From Agromyces humatus (GTDB taxonomy: Bacteria; Actinomycetota; Actinomycetes; Actinomycetales; Microbacteriaceae), in contig NZ_JAJQPD010000002.1 in the NCBI RefSeq assembly GCF_021228295.1, positions 372,001 to 436,000 on the forward strand: 64,000 nt of DNA, given 5' to 3'. The position numbers and the translations under genes were made by a program. Of the stretch, positions 18,779 through 31,303 are shown piece by piece. Below the pieces are notes generated by a model. It was not told the DNA's origin. It did no database searches and was given only the letters and a program-made list of their open reading frames with translations. How positions within the stretch are numbered: position 1 is the first letter of the stretch; each line of letters begins with the position of its first letter.

Positions 18779-20728
18779 TCAGACGCGCGGCTGCGGACGC
18801 GTATCGGTCGAGAGGCCCGACTCGGACCCGGCCCCGCGTGCGTGCGGCAGTTTGGATCCCAGCACCATGGCGGTGACGTCGCGGGCGATGTGCTGCGGGG
18901 TCAGGCCGACGCGCTCGAGGATGTCGCTTCGTGCGCCGTGGTCGAGGAACTCATCGGGAAGGCCGAGCTCGGTGACGGCCGTGTCGACGCCCGCCTCACG
19001 AAGGTCTTGGCGGATACGCGTGCCGATGCCGCCGACGCGGATGCCGTCTTCGAGGCTCACGACGATGCGGTACTCGGCCGCGAGTTCGATGAGGCTTCGT
19101 GCCACGGGGACCACCCAGCGCGGGTCGACGACCGTGGCCCCGATGCCCTGCGCTTCGAGTCGCTCGGCGACCTGGAGTCCGGTCCCCGCCATCGGTCCGA
19201 CGGTGACGAGCAGCACGTCCTTGCGCTCGGATTCCGCGAGCACGTCGACGCCGTCGTCGGTGCGGCGGACCGCGTCGTAGTCGACGCCGACCGTGCCCTT
19301 CGGAAAACGGACCACGGTGGGCCCGTCGTCGACCGCCACGGCCTCACCGAGCTCTTCGGCGAGGCGCACCGAGTCGCGCGGCGCGGCGATGCGGATGCCG
19401 GGCACGACCTGCAGGATCGAGAGATCCCAGACGCCGTGATGGCTCGGTCCATCGGGCCCGGTGACCCCGGCGCGATCGAGCACGAACGTCACGCCGGCCT
19501 TGTGCAGCGCCACGTCCATGAGCACCTGGTCGAACGCCCGGTTGATGAACGTCGCGTAGACCGCGACGACCGGGTGCAGGCCTCCGAACGCGAGACCCGC
19601 AGCCGAGGTCGCGGCGTGCTGTTCGGCGATGCCGACGTCGAGCACACGGCTCGGGAATCGCTCAGCCATGCGGTGCAGTCCGGTGGGCCGCAGCATGGCG
19701 GCCGTGATGCCGACGAGGCGGTCGTCGCGCTCGGCCAGGCGCACGAGCTCATCGGCGAACACCGAGGTCCACGAGGGAGCCGACGGTGACTCGAGCGACT
19801 CCCCGGTCTCGGGATCGATCTGGCCCACCGCGTGGAACTGGTCGGCCGCATCGAGACGGGCGGGCTCGTACCCACGGCCCTTCTCGGTGATCGCGTGCAC
19901 GATGACGGGCGCCCCGTAGTCCTTCGCCTGGCGGAGGGCCCATTCCATGGCGTGCTCGTCGTGGCCGTCGATGGGGCCGATGTACTTGATCTCGAGGTTC
20001 GAGTACAGGGCCTCGTTGTCGGTGAATCGACTGAGGAACCCGTGCAGGCCACCCCGAACGCCCCGGTAGAACGCGCGAGCGGGCGCGCCCATGCGGTCGA
20101 ACGCGCGACGGCTCGACAGGTGCAGGCTGCGGTAGCTCTGCTGGGTGCGCACGGTGTTCAGGAAGCGCGCCATGCCCCCGATCGTCGGCGCGTACGACCT
20201 GCCGTTGTCGTTGACGACGACCACCAGGTTGCGGGTGTTGTCGTCGGAGATGTTGTTCAGGGCCTCCCACGTCATGCCGCCCGTGAGCGCGCCGTCGCCG
20301 ACGACGGCGACGACGTGGCGATCATGTTGGCCGGTCATCTCGAACGCACGCGAGATGCCGTCGGCCCACGACAGTGAGCTCGACGCGTGCGAGCTCTCGA
20401 CGATGTCGTGCTCGGATTCGGCGCGCTGCGGGTACCCGGCGAGACCGCCGGTCGCGCGGAGGGTCGAGAGGTCTCGGCGCCCCGTGAGCAGCTTGTGCAC
20501 GTAGGACTGGTGCCCGGTGTCGAAGACGATCGCGTCACGCGGTGAGTCGAAGACGCGGTGGATGGCGATCGTCATCTCGACGACGCCGAGGTTCGGACCG
20601 AGATGCCCACCGGTCTTCGACACCGACTCCACGAGGTAGTCGCGGATCTCACGCGCGAGCTGGTCGAGCTGCTCGTGGGTCAACGCGTCGAGATCGCGCG
20701 GTCCGGAGATGGTCTCGAGCAGGGTCAT
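18779..20728 (-). CDS. dxs: 1-deoxy-D-xylulose-5-phosphate synthase
   Basis: Encodes 649 residues from the ATG at 20726-20728 with GGAGG upstream; the frame stays open further but is not coding-like. DXS condenses pyruvate and glyceraldehyde 3-phosphate, the first step of the MEP isoprenoid pathway. Visible are DTGHQSYVHKLLTGR with the catalytic histidine, the thiamine-diphosphate motif GDGALTGGMTWEALNN, and the transketolase central domain with DRAGVTGPDGPSHHG. Length is normal. It is transcribed in the same direction as acnA but a strong hairpin lies between them. Confidence 0.96.
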   Translation of the reverse strand: MTLLETISGPRDLDALTHEQLDQLAREIRDYLVESVSKTGGHLGPNLGVVEMTIAIHRVFDSPRDAIVFDTGHQSYVHKLLTGRRDLSTLRATGGLAGYPQRAESEHDIVESSHASSSLSWADGISRAFEMTGQHDRHVVAVVGDGALTGGMTWEALNNISDDNTRNLVVVVNDNGRSYAPTIGGMARFLNTVRTQQSYRSLHLSSRRAFDRMGAPARAFYRGVRGGLHGFLSRFTDNEALYSNLEIKYIGPIDGHDEHAMEWALRQAKDYGAPVIVHAITEKGRGYEPARLDAADQFHAVGQIDPETGESLESPSAPSWTSVFADELVRLAERDDRLVGITAAMLRPTGLHRMAERFPSRVLDVGIAEQHAATSAAGLAFGGLHPVVAVYATFINRAFDQVLMDVALHKAGVTFVLDRAGVTGPDGPSHHGVWDLSILQVVPGIRIAAPRDSVRLAEELGEAVAVDDGPTVVRFPKGTVGVDYDAVRRTDDGVDVLAESERKDVLLVTVGPMAGTGLQVAERLEAQGIGATVVDPRWVVPVARSLIELAAEYRIVVSLEDGIRVGGIGTRIRQDLREAGVDTAVTELGLPDEFLDHGARSDILERVGLTPQHIARDVTAMVLGSKLPHARGAGSESGLSTDTRPQPRV

Positions 20729-20800
20729 TCGTTGCCTCCGGGGTATCGCGGCCGAGCCGCCGAACGGAACGAGTCTACGCTTGGCTCGCTGGGAGCCCGG

Positions 20801-20847
20801 GCAGACTTCGGGGCGATCGGTACGTGCGCCGATCGCCCCGAAGCTGC
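20801..20847 (-). terminator. hairpin terminator downstream of acnA
   Basis: A perfect 15-bp stem (CTTCGGGGCGATCGG) with an 8-base loop is extended by GCAG/CTGC across a single bulged A. It lies 6 bases past the acnA stop and about 70 bases before the dxs start, so it should separate the two genes. Confidence 0.75.
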
Positions 20848-20852
20848 CGTAC

Positions 20853-23663
<2,811 letters not shown>

Positions 23664-23775
23664 GATGCCCTCTCCTTCGCGGATGCCGCCGAACACGCGG
23701 TCGACACTCCATCTTCCCTGTCGGCCGTGGGGCTGATCCAGCAAGGGTAACCTAAGCCGTTCGCCCGCCGACAGG

Positions 23776-23814
23776 ATTCGCACGGCGTGCGAATTTATCT
23801 TGACGTCGAGATAA
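23776..23814 (-). promoter_or_regulatory. two adjacent palindromes upstream of acnA (candidate operators)
   Basis: Palindrome one (23776-23794) has perfect 8-bp arms ATTCGCAC/GTGCGAAT around GGC. Palindrome two (23795-23814) is 20 bases, TTATCTTGACGTCGAGATAA, symmetric at all but one base pair. They lie 113-151 bases before the acnA start, and a TANNNT -10 candidate (TAGGTT on the minus strand, near 23750) sits between them and the gene. The second resembles MarR-family operators such as the TamR site reported near aconitase in Streptomyces; this is from memory. Confidence 0.5.
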
Positions 23815-23819
23815 CTGTA

Positions 23820-24608
23820 TCACTCCGCGGAACGGGTCGCCGACGGGTAGACGGCACGCACGACGAGCCACGAGAACACGAGCACGAGCGCGTAGAGCGG
23901 CACGCCCATGAGCAGCCTGGTGGCGCCGAGCGCCTCGACGTTGTCGACGAGGTAGAGCGGAACCTGCACCAGCAGGCGGCCCGCGAAGAGCCCGATCCAC
24001 ACGAGCGTGAGGAACTGCGCGGCACGGTACTTGCGGCGATCCTGCTTCCACGCCACGCCGTCGCCCATGAGGAACCCGACGATGAGCCCGATCGCCGGCC
24101 AGCGCACGAGCAGCGAGATGATGAGGGCGAGCGCGTATGCCGCGTTCGTGAAGAACCCGAGGACGTAGTTGTCGCGGGCGTCACCGGTCCACAGTGCGAG
24201 CGCTGCCGAGGCGATGACCCCGATCAGGCCGGCGATCGCCTGCGTGGGTTGCCCCTTGGTCGCGATTCGAACGGCCGTGAACAGCACTGCGAGGCCGACG
24301 GATGCCCCGAGGGCGGGGAACAGCGCCGCCTGCGGGTCTTGACCTCCGAAGCTCGTGAGTGAGCTGTACACGACGAGGAACACGAGGCCGGGCAGCAGCG
24401 CCTCGAGGATGCCGCGCACTCCCCCGACGGCCACGAGCAGATCGCGGCCGCTCAGCTTCTCGTCGCGCGCGAGCGCGCCGAGACCGCTCTTCTCTGCGGC
24501 AGCGGCGAACTGGCGGCCGAACTCCGACGTCTCGGGCGAGCTCGGCGCCGAGGCATCCGCTCGCTCGTCGTCGTGCTCGGAGCCGGGTGTGCTCGCGGAA
24601 TCGCTCAT
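23820..24608 (-). CDS. DUF3159 family membrane protein
   Basis: Encodes 262 residues from the ATG at 24606-24608; a GTG six bases upstream that overlaps the DUF3710 stop is an alternative. DUF3159 proteins are actinobacterial integral membrane proteins of unknown function. After an acidic, serine-rich N-terminal ~50 residues, about six hydrophobic helices follow, with charged loops GDARDNYV and GDGVAWKQDRRKYRAAQ. It is the last gene of a dut-DUF3710-DUF3159 operon, an arrangement shared among actinobacteria. Confidence 0.85.
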   Translation of the reverse strand: MSDSASTPGSEHDDERADASAPSSPETSEFGRQFAAAAEKSGLGALARDEKLSGRDLLVAVGGVRGILEALLPGLVFLVVYSSLTSFGGQDPQAALFPALGASVGLAVLFTAVRIATKGQPTQAIAGLIGVIASAALALWTGDARDNYVLGFFTNAAYALALIISLLVRWPAIGLIVGFLMGDGVAWKQDRRKYRAAQFLTLVWIGLFAGRLLVQVPLYLVDNVEALGATRLLMGVPLYALVLVFSWLVVRAVYPSATRSAE

Positions 24609-24610
24609 CG

Positions 24611-25234
24611 TCACGGAACGGTCGGCGCGCCGGTGGACGACGCGGGCATGCGAAGCGGGATCAGGTCGCGCGGCGGCATCGGCGTCGAGCCGCGCACCAC
24701 GACGATCGAACGGAACAGGTCTTCGACGAGCGCCGCGGATGCCGGGTCGACCGCAGCCTCGCCCGCGATGACACCGCGAAGGAACCAGCGAGGACCGTCG
24801 ACGCCGATGAAGCGGGCGAGCCGCATCTGACCGGCCTGGCCCTCGGCGGCGGCGACCGGGATCTGGGCGAGCAGCTCGGGGCCGAACGCGCCCTCGCGCA
24901 CGGTGGTGGTGCCGCCCTGACGCGCGATCTGGTCGGCGATCTGGGCGCGGATCTCGTGCCAGAGCCCGCTCGAGCGCGGCGCGGCGAACGGCTGCACCTG
25001 CAGCGTCGAGTTCGCGTAGTCGAGGCCGATCGCGACCACGCGCTTCGTGCCCTCTTCGACCTCGAGGCGAAGGTGCAGACCCTCGCGCGGAAGGACCTTC
25101 ACGCCGCCGAGGTCGACGTAGGGACGGACCGGGTTGGCCTCGGATTCGTCGAACGGCCCCGCCGACGCTCGGTCGTCTGGGGCGGACTTGGGCTGCTCGG
25201 CGGGCGTTCCGCCGGTGTTCTCGATGTCGCTCAC
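24611..25234 (-). CDS. DUF3710 family protein
   Basis: Encodes 207 residues from a GTG at 25232-25234, which overlaps the dut stop by four bases. DUF3710 is a conserved actinobacterial family without known function. Features include [38 protein letters not shown] and [18 protein letters not shown], a mainly beta-strand pattern. No signal peptide, no membrane segment. It sits between dut and DUF3159 in a tight operon, so all three probably share a transcript. Confidence 0.87.
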   Translation of the reverse strand: MSDIENTGGTPAEQPKSAPDDRASAGPFDESEANPVRPYVDLGGVKVLPREGLHLRLEVEEGTKRVVAIGLDYANSTLQVQPFAAPRSSGLWHEIRAQIADQIARQGGTTTVREGAFGPELLAQIPVAAAEGQAGQMRLARFIGVDGPRWFLRGVIAGEAAVDPASAALVEDLFRSIVVVRGSTPMPPRDLIPLRMPASSTGAPTVP

Positions 25235-25689
25235 GCGTTCACTCCTGACTTGTGCTCCCCGAATCCCGTGGAGCCGAACCCACCGTCGCCACGCATGCTG
25301 CCGGGCAGTTGCTCGACCTCGATGAATCGTGCCCGCGTCACCGGCATCACGACGAGCTGCGCGATGCGATCGCCCGCCTCGATCGTGTACGGCTCGCTCG
25401 CGTCGGTGTTGAGCAGCGAGACCTTGATCTCGCCGCGGTAGCCCGCGTCGACGGTGCCCGGCGCGTTCACGATCGTGATGCCGTGCCTGAAGGCGAGACC
25501 CGACCGCGGCACGACGAATGCGACATAACCGTCGGGCAGGGCGATCGCGACCCCGGTGCCGACCGCGGCGCGCTCGCCTGGGGCGAGCACGACGGACTCG
25601 GAAGCATGGAGATCGGCGCCCGCGTCGCCCGCGTGGGCATACGACGGAACGCGCTCGGCGGTGATCAGCACGTCGACGGAATCGGTCAC
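25231..25689 (-). CDS. dut: deoxyuridine 5'-triphosphate nucleotidohydrolase (dUTPase)
   Basis: Encodes 152 residues from a GTG at 25687-25689. dUTPase hydrolyses dUTP to dUMP and keeps uracil out of DNA. All five trimeric dUTPase motifs are recognisable: [52 protein letters not shown], and the C-terminal arm [12 protein letters not shown]. It is the first gene of the operon with DUF3710 and DUF3159, and is divergent from the DUF3093 gene with 38 bases between starts. Confidence 0.96.
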   Translation of the reverse strand: MTDSVDVLITAERVPSYAHAGDAGADLHASESVVLAPGERAAVGTGVAIALPDGYVAFVVPRSGLAFRHGITIVNAPGTVDAGYRGEIKVSLLNTDASEPYTIEAGDRIAQLVVMPVTRARFIEVEQLPGSMRGDGGFGSTGFGEHKSGVNA

Positions 25690-25727
25690 TGTTCGAGGGT
25701 AGTGCAGAAGTCTGGTGGGATAGAGCC

Positions 25728-26192
25728 ATGCCCGACTACCGCGAGCGACTCTGGCCGACACCGAGGATCTACGTCGCCACCCTGCTGCTGATCCCCGCGA
25801 GCATCCTCGTGCTCGCCCCCGTCTCGATGCCCGCCGGAATCGTGACCGGAGTCGTGCTCTACCTCGCGCTCGTCGGTTCACTGGCGATGACCGCGCCGTT
25901 GATCGAGGTGCAGGGCGGACGGCTGCGGGCCGGCCGCGCGGAGATCGCACTCACCGTCGTCGGCGAGGCGGTGCCGGCCGATGAGGAGCAGGCCCGCGTC
26001 GAACGGGGAACGGGTCTCGACGCTCGCGCGTTCCTCGTCATCCGCGGCTGGATCAAGCCGGTCGTGCGGATTCCGGTCGTCGACGCCGCCGATCCCACCC
26101 CGTACTGGCTGGTCTCGACGCGTCGACCGAAAGAACTGGCCGCCGCGATCAACAGATCGCGACGGCCTGACGTGCAGGAGTCGGGCGCCTAA
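25728..26192 (+). CDS. DUF3093 family membrane protein
   Basis: Encodes 154 residues. Two hydrophobic helices at about 15-55 are followed by a cytoplasmic beta-rich domain ending [24 protein letters not shown]3093 proteins are actinobacterial, always near dut and DUF4193, and of unknown function; the C-terminal domain resembles a bacterial PH-like fold by its strand pattern, which I cannot confirm. The stop overlaps the convergent DUF4193 stop by four bases. Confidence 0.87.
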   Translation: MPDYRERLWPTPRIYVATLLLIPASILVLAPVSMPAGIVTGVVLYLALVGSLAMTAPLIEVQGGRLRAGRAEIALTVVGEAVPADEEQARVERGTGLDARAFLVIRGWIKPVVRIPVVDAADPTPYWLVSTRRPKELAAAINRSRRPDVQESGA

Positions 26193-26482
26193 GCCGCACA
26201 CTCCAGGCAGATCGGTCCGAGCTTCGTCTCGTGGTCGATCTGCGACCGGTGCTTCACCAGGAAGCAGTTCACACACGTGAACTCGTCGGCCTGCGGGGGC
26301 AGCACCACGACGTCGAGCTCGACGTCGGAGAGGTCGGCACCCGAGAGGTCGAAGCCTCCGGGGTTGTCGGCGTCTTCGACGTCTACCACGCCCGACATCT
26401 TGTCGGGGACGCGCTCCTTGAGGGCCTCGATCGACTCCGAGTCGTCGTCGGTCTTCCGCGGTGCGTCGTAATCCGTTGCCAT
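26189..26482 (-). CDS. DUF4193 family zinc-ribbon protein
   Basis: Encodes 97 residues from the ATG at 26480-26482 (MATDYDAPRK), the conserved start of this family. The first two thirds are acidic, and the C-terminus holds four cysteines: CVNC then CLEC (TCVNCF ... GPICLECAA), a zinc ribbon. DUF4193 is a small, highly conserved actinobacterial family adjacent to dut and sepH; its role is unknown. It is divergent from sepH and convergent with DUF3093. Confidence 0.88.
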   Translation of the reverse strand: MATDYDAPRKTDDDSESIEALKERVPDKMSGVVDVEDADNPGGFDLSGADLSDVELDVVVLPPQADEFTCVNCFLVKHRSQIDHETKLGPICLECAA

Positions 26483-26675
26483 TCCCATCCATTTCTTCAG
26501 CGCCGGAGATTCGGCGGGCATAGTCTGCATCAAATCGGTTCCCGAAGCAAACCGTTTTACGCGGGTGTTCCCGCTGCTACCTCCTCAACTTCCGCCGCGC
26601 CCGGGCTATTCCCGCCGGCTCTGCTCGCCTCGTGGCATCCTTGGGCGGAGACGAAGGCACGGAAGGGCTTGTCCC

Positions 26676-27779
26676 ATGCAGGAACTGAAGGTAATCGGCG
26701 TCGAGAACGGCGCGTTGCTCGCCGCCTCCGACGATGGCGCACGCTTCCGGATCGAGATCGACGAAGTGCTCCAGTCGCGGATCCGGCAGGCTCAGCCCGA
26801 ACAGCACACCGGCCCGAAACCGTCGCCTCGTGAGATCCAGGCGCACATCCGCTCGGGTCTGTCGGCTGAAGAGGTCGCCGAGATCACCGGCGCCGCGGTC
26901 GAGTACATTCGCCGGTTCGAGGGGCCGGTGCTCGCCGAACGCGAACACGTCGTGACCAGCGCCCTGGCCGTGCCGGTCAACGCAACGCTCGAGGGCGAAC
27001 CCGCCGACGAACCGGCATCGTTCGGCGGAGTCCTCCGGGAACGTCTCGCGAAGCTCGGCGCCGAGGGCGAACGATGGGCGAGTTGGAAGGACGAGGAACG
27101 CGGCTGGGTCGTCAAGCTCGAGTTCACCGCCGACACGATCGACCACGACGCACGCTGGAGCTTCGAACCACGCAAACAGTCGTTGCAGCCGCTCAACTCC
27201 GAGGCGATCACGCTTTCACAGCAGGGCGAACTGAAGGGTGGCCTCATCCCACGCCTGCGGGCGGTGAGCCCCGATTCCGACGAGTCGCGATTCGACAGTG
27301 GCGCGTTCACCTTCGATGAGCACGAACAGAGCGACGCCGACACGGCACCTCATCTCGAACCCCTCCCCTATGCCCGAACTCCGCAGACCTCGAGTCCTGC
27401 CGCAGCGCGCGCCGCGATCAAACGGGCCGATGAGCCCAGGCAGTCGCTCGGCGAGACCGCCGACCTGCTCGAGGCGCTGCGTCGCCGACGCGGCGAACGC
27501 GAGGCCGCGGGTGGCGATGCCGAGTTGACGCCGGTGCAGCCGCACCCGACCGCCAAGCCGGCTCCGCCCGCGACGCAGGCTGCCACCGAGGCGCCCCAGC
27601 CGCAGCTGCCGATCGAAGCTGCGGCTGCCGACGAGAAGCCGGGCACCGGCGCACGGAGCATCTGGGGCAAGACATCCAGCGGGCCGACCGGCAACCGCAA
27701 CGCGAAGAAGGGCCGGGCCTCGATGCCTAGCTGGGACGAGATCGTGTTCGGTGCCCGCACCGACGACGACCTGGCCTGA
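26676..27779 (+). CDS. sepH: septation protein SepH
   Basis: Encodes 367 residues from the ATG at 26676 with GGAAGG upstream. SepH is an actinobacterial protein that binds FtsZ and promotes filament assembly at the septum. The N-terminal DUF3071 domain starts MQELKVIGVENGALL, and a helix-turn-helix lies at about 45-90 (PSPREIQAHIRSGLSAEEVA). The rest is long, acidic, proline- and alanine-rich and low-complexity. It ends with IWGKTSSGPTG and SWDEIVFGAR, the conserved C-terminal segment that carries part of the FtsZ interaction. It is convergent with clpX. Confidence 0.93.
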   Translation: MQELKVIGVENGALLAASDDGARFRIEIDEVLQSRIRQAQPEQHTGPKPSPREIQAHIRSGLSAEEVAEITGAAVEYIRRFEGPVLAEREHVVTSALAVPVNATLEGEPADEPASFGGVLRERLAKLGAEGERWASWKDEERGWVVKLEFTADTIDHDARWSFEPRKQSLQPLNSEAITLSQQGELKGGLIPRLRAVSPDSDESRFDSGAFTFDEHEQSDADTAPHLEPLPYARTPQTSSPAAARAAIKRADEPRQSLGETADLLEALRRRRGEREAAGGDAELTPVQPHPTAKPAPPATQAATEAPQPQLPIEAAAADEKPGTGARSIWGKTSSGPTGNRNAKKGRASMPSWDEIVFGARTDDDLA

Positions 27780-27869
27780 CTGCCCCGTCACCCCGACCGG
27801 GGTGGCCAAGCGAGGAGCCTGACGCGCCTCGTGAGGTCGCGCGCCGGCCGCTGCGACAGCGCCGCCGCC

Positions 27870-29147
<1,278 letters not shown>

Positions 29148-29301
29148 CAGTGCCTCCATCTCGACGAGCCTGTTCCGAGCCTAGCCCGAGATCGGCCGGT
29201 TGGCGGGTAAGGCTGTGGAATCGACACGCTGCCGAGTTCGCCGGTCGCGAACCGGCGCGCTGACGACGCGCAACGCCGCGCACGGGACATCCGTACGCAG
29301 A

Positions 29302-29357
29302 CGAAATGCGGCGGATGTCGCAGGCTGGGGTTCAGCCGCGACATCCGCCGCATTTCG
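29302..29357 (-). terminator. long hairpin between clpP2 and clpX
   Basis: A 20-bp perfect inverted repeat (29302-29321 and 29338-29357) is extended by a further 5 bp GGCTG/CAGCC after one bulged base, leaving a 5-6 base loop. It begins 12 bases after the clpP2 stop codon and ends before the clpX leader. No T run follows. It should terminate or attenuate the clpP1-clpP2 transcript. Confidence 0.65.
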
Positions 29358-29369
29358 CACGCCGCGACG

Positions 29370-30038
29370 CTAGCGCGCGATCGCCGGGAGGCTCTTGCGT
29401 GACGTGAGCACCTGATCGATGAGGCCGTACTCGAGCGCCTCTTGGGCCGAGAGGATCTTGTCGCGGTCGATGTCGGCGTTGACCTGCTCCTGCGTGCGGT
29501 TCGAGTGACGCGAGAGCGTCTCTTCGAGCCACGAGCGCATGCGCAGGATCTCTGCAGCCTGGATCTCGATGTCGCTGGCCTGGCCGTGGCCCGCCTCGCC
29601 CATCGCCGGCTGGTGGATCAACACGCGGGCGTTCGGCAACGCCAGACGCTTGCCGGGCGTGCCTGCCGAGGCGATGACCGCCGCGGCCGAGGCCGCCTGT
29701 CCGAGCACGACCGTCTGGATCTGGGGACGGATGTACTGCATCGTGTCGTAGATCGCGGTCATCGCGGTGAACGAGCCACCGGGCGAGTTGATGTAGAGGA
29801 TGATGTCGCGGTCGGGGTCCATCGACTCGAGCACGAGCAACTGCGCCATGATGTCGTCGGCCGACGCGTCGTCGACCTGCACGCCGAGGAAGATGATGCG
29901 GTCTTCGAAGAGCTTCGCATAGGGGTCTTGCCGCTTGTACCCGTAGGCCGTTCGCTCTTCGAAGCTCGGCAGGATGTAGCGCGAGCCCGGGGCCTGGACG
30001 CCGTTGAAGGCGGTGCCGCCGAAAGCAGGGATGTTCAT
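29370..30038 (-). CDS. clpP2: ATP-dependent Clp protease proteolytic subunit 2
   Basis: Encodes 222 residues. ClpP is the barrel peptidase of the Clp complex; actinobacteria need a mixed ClpP1/ClpP2 barrel. The catalytic triad is Ser117 (GQAASAAA), His142 (LIHQPAMG) and Asp193 (DRDKIL). GQAASAAA in place of GMAASMG is the known ClpP2-type version. A longer N-terminal extension of about 40 residues is probably processed. It lies 27 bases after clpP1 in the same operon and is followed by a stable hairpin. Confidence 0.95.
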   Translation of the reverse strand: MNIPAFGGTAFNGVQAPGSRYILPSFEERTAYGYKRQDPYAKLFEDRIIFLGVQVDDASADDIMAQLLVLESMDPDRDIILYINSPGGSFTAMTAIYDTMQYIRPQIQTVVLGQAASAAAVIASAGTPGKRLALPNARVLIHQPAMGEAGHGQASDIEIQAAEILRMRSWLEETLSRHSNRTQEQVNADIDRDKILSAQEALEYGLIDQVLTSRKSLPAIAR

Positions 30039-30065
30039 TCGCTCGTTCTCTCTTCTCTCGGGTGC

Positions 30066-30653
30066 CTACGCCTGGTCGGTTCCGCCGCCGCCGGCCACGT
30101 CGAGTGCCGATTCGCGGATGTGGTCGACGAACCCGTACTCGAGCGCCTCTTGCGCATTGAACCAGCGGTCGCGGTCGCCGTCGCGGTTGATCTGCTCGAC
30201 CGACTTGCCGGTCTGCGCCGCGGTGATCTCGGCGAGGCGCTTCTTCATGTCGAGGATGAGCTGCGCCTGCGTCTGGATGTCGCTCGCGGTGCCGCCGAAG
30301 CCGCCGTGCGGCTGGTGGAGCAGCACGCGTGCGTTGGGGGTGATGTAGCGCTTGCCCTTGGTGCCCGCGGTGAGGAGAAGTTGTCCCATCGATGCGGCCA
30401 TGCCGATGCCGACGGTGACGATGTCGTTCGGCACGAACTGCATCGTGTCGTAGATCGCCATGCCTGCGGTGATCGACCCGCCAGGAGAGTTGACGTAGAG
30501 GAAGATGTCCTTCTTCGCGTCTTCAGCGGCGAGCAGCAACAGCTTCGCCGCGATCTCGTTGGCGTTGTCGTCACGCACCTCGGACCCCAGCCAGATGATG
30601 CGGTCCTTCAGCAGTCGATCGAAAACACCGGGGCTGGGTGTCGCTTCGGCCAT
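30066..30653 (-). CDS. clpP1: ATP-dependent Clp protease proteolytic subunit 1
   Basis: Encodes 195 residues from the ATG at 30651-30653 with GGAG upstream. The triad is Ser88 (GMAASMG), His113 (LLHQPHGG) and Asp162 (DRDRWF). It pairs with ClpP2 encoded directly downstream to form the active peptidase barrel. A glycine-rich tail ([11 protein letters not shown]) ends it. The mixed-ring requirement is established for mycobacterial ClpP1P2 and is inferred here. Confidence 0.95.
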   Translation of the reverse strand: MAEATPSPGVFDRLLKDRIIWLGSEVRDDNANEIAAKLLLLAAEDAKKDIFLYVNSPGGSITAGMAIYDTMQFVPNDIVTVGIGMAASMGQLLLTAGTKGKRYITPNARVLLHQPHGGFGGTASDIQTQAQLILDMKKRLAEITAAQTGKSVEQINRDGDRDRWFNAQEALEYGFVDHIRESALDVAGGGGTDQA

Positions 30654-30725
30654 GTGTCGCTCCGTTTCGTTGTCGCGTTCACTCGAATCTATCCGTTGCA
30701 ACGCACGCGAACGGGGCTGTTCGCC

Positions 30726-31208
30726 CTAGGCGGATGCCGTCAGCGCTTCGGCATACGCGGCGAGCGATCTGCGATACCGCGGCAGGTGCGCGGCGAGGGC
30801 GGTGAGGGCGTCGGATGCCGCACGCCGGGCATCGCCCGCATCGACGAGCGCGAGCGCTCGGAAGGCCACGACAGCGTCATGCAGCTCCTCGGCCTCGGGT
30901 TCGATCGCGTCGAGCAGCGCGATCGATTCGAGCGGCCGGCCCAGGTTGCGGATCGTCGACGCGAGCTGGATGTGCGCCTGCACACGTTCGGCGCCGGTGA
31001 GCCCGTTCGCGATCGCCGCCCTGTAGAGCGGTTCTGCCTCGGTCTCGAGGCCCGCCGAGTCACGTGCGCCGGCCCGCTCGAAGAGTGCGACCGGATCGTG
31101 CTCTGGCCGCTGGGCGGCGAGCGCGTCGATGCGTCGGATCACCTCGGCGTCGCCGAGTTCGTCGGCACTCGCCCAGATCGCGTCGACCTGCGTCTGCCAC
31201 TCGGACAT
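30726..31208 (-). CDS. tetratricopeptide-repeat protein
   Basis: Encodes 160 residues from an ATG with a strong GGAGGAGG upstream. It consists of about four TPR-like helical hairpins, e.g. DPVALFERAGARDSAGLETE and AEPLYRAAIANG, ending in a helix-rich alanine region. TPR proteins bind partner proteins; the partner is unknown. It lies between tig and clpP1 on the same strand, and a hairpin separates it from tig. Position within a protein-quality-control cluster suggests, but does not show, a chaperone-linked role. Actinobacterial genomes often have a short TPR protein here. Confidence 0.75.
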   Translation of the reverse strand: MSEWQTQVDAIWASADELGDAEVIRRIDALAAQRPEHDPVALFERAGARDSAGLETEAEPLYRAAIANGLTGAERVQAHIQLASTIRNLGRPLESIALLDAIEPEAEELHDAVVAFRALALVDAGDARRAASDALTALAAHLPRYRRSLAAYAEALTASA

Positions 31209-31227
31209 GGAACCTCCTCCACGGACG

Positions 31228-31260
31228 CGGAAGGACCGGACGAATCGTCCGGTCCTTCCG
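31228..31260 (-). terminator. hairpin terminator downstream of tig
   Basis: A perfect 15-bp stem (CGGAAGGACCGGACG) with a 3-base AAT loop is 43 bases after the tig stop codon and 20 bases before the start of the TPR gene. It is strong enough to end the tig transcript. Confidence 0.75.
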
Positions 31261-31303
31261 TCGGTCGACTTCCGGCGCGCGCTGCGCGACGCGAATCGAG
31301 ACC

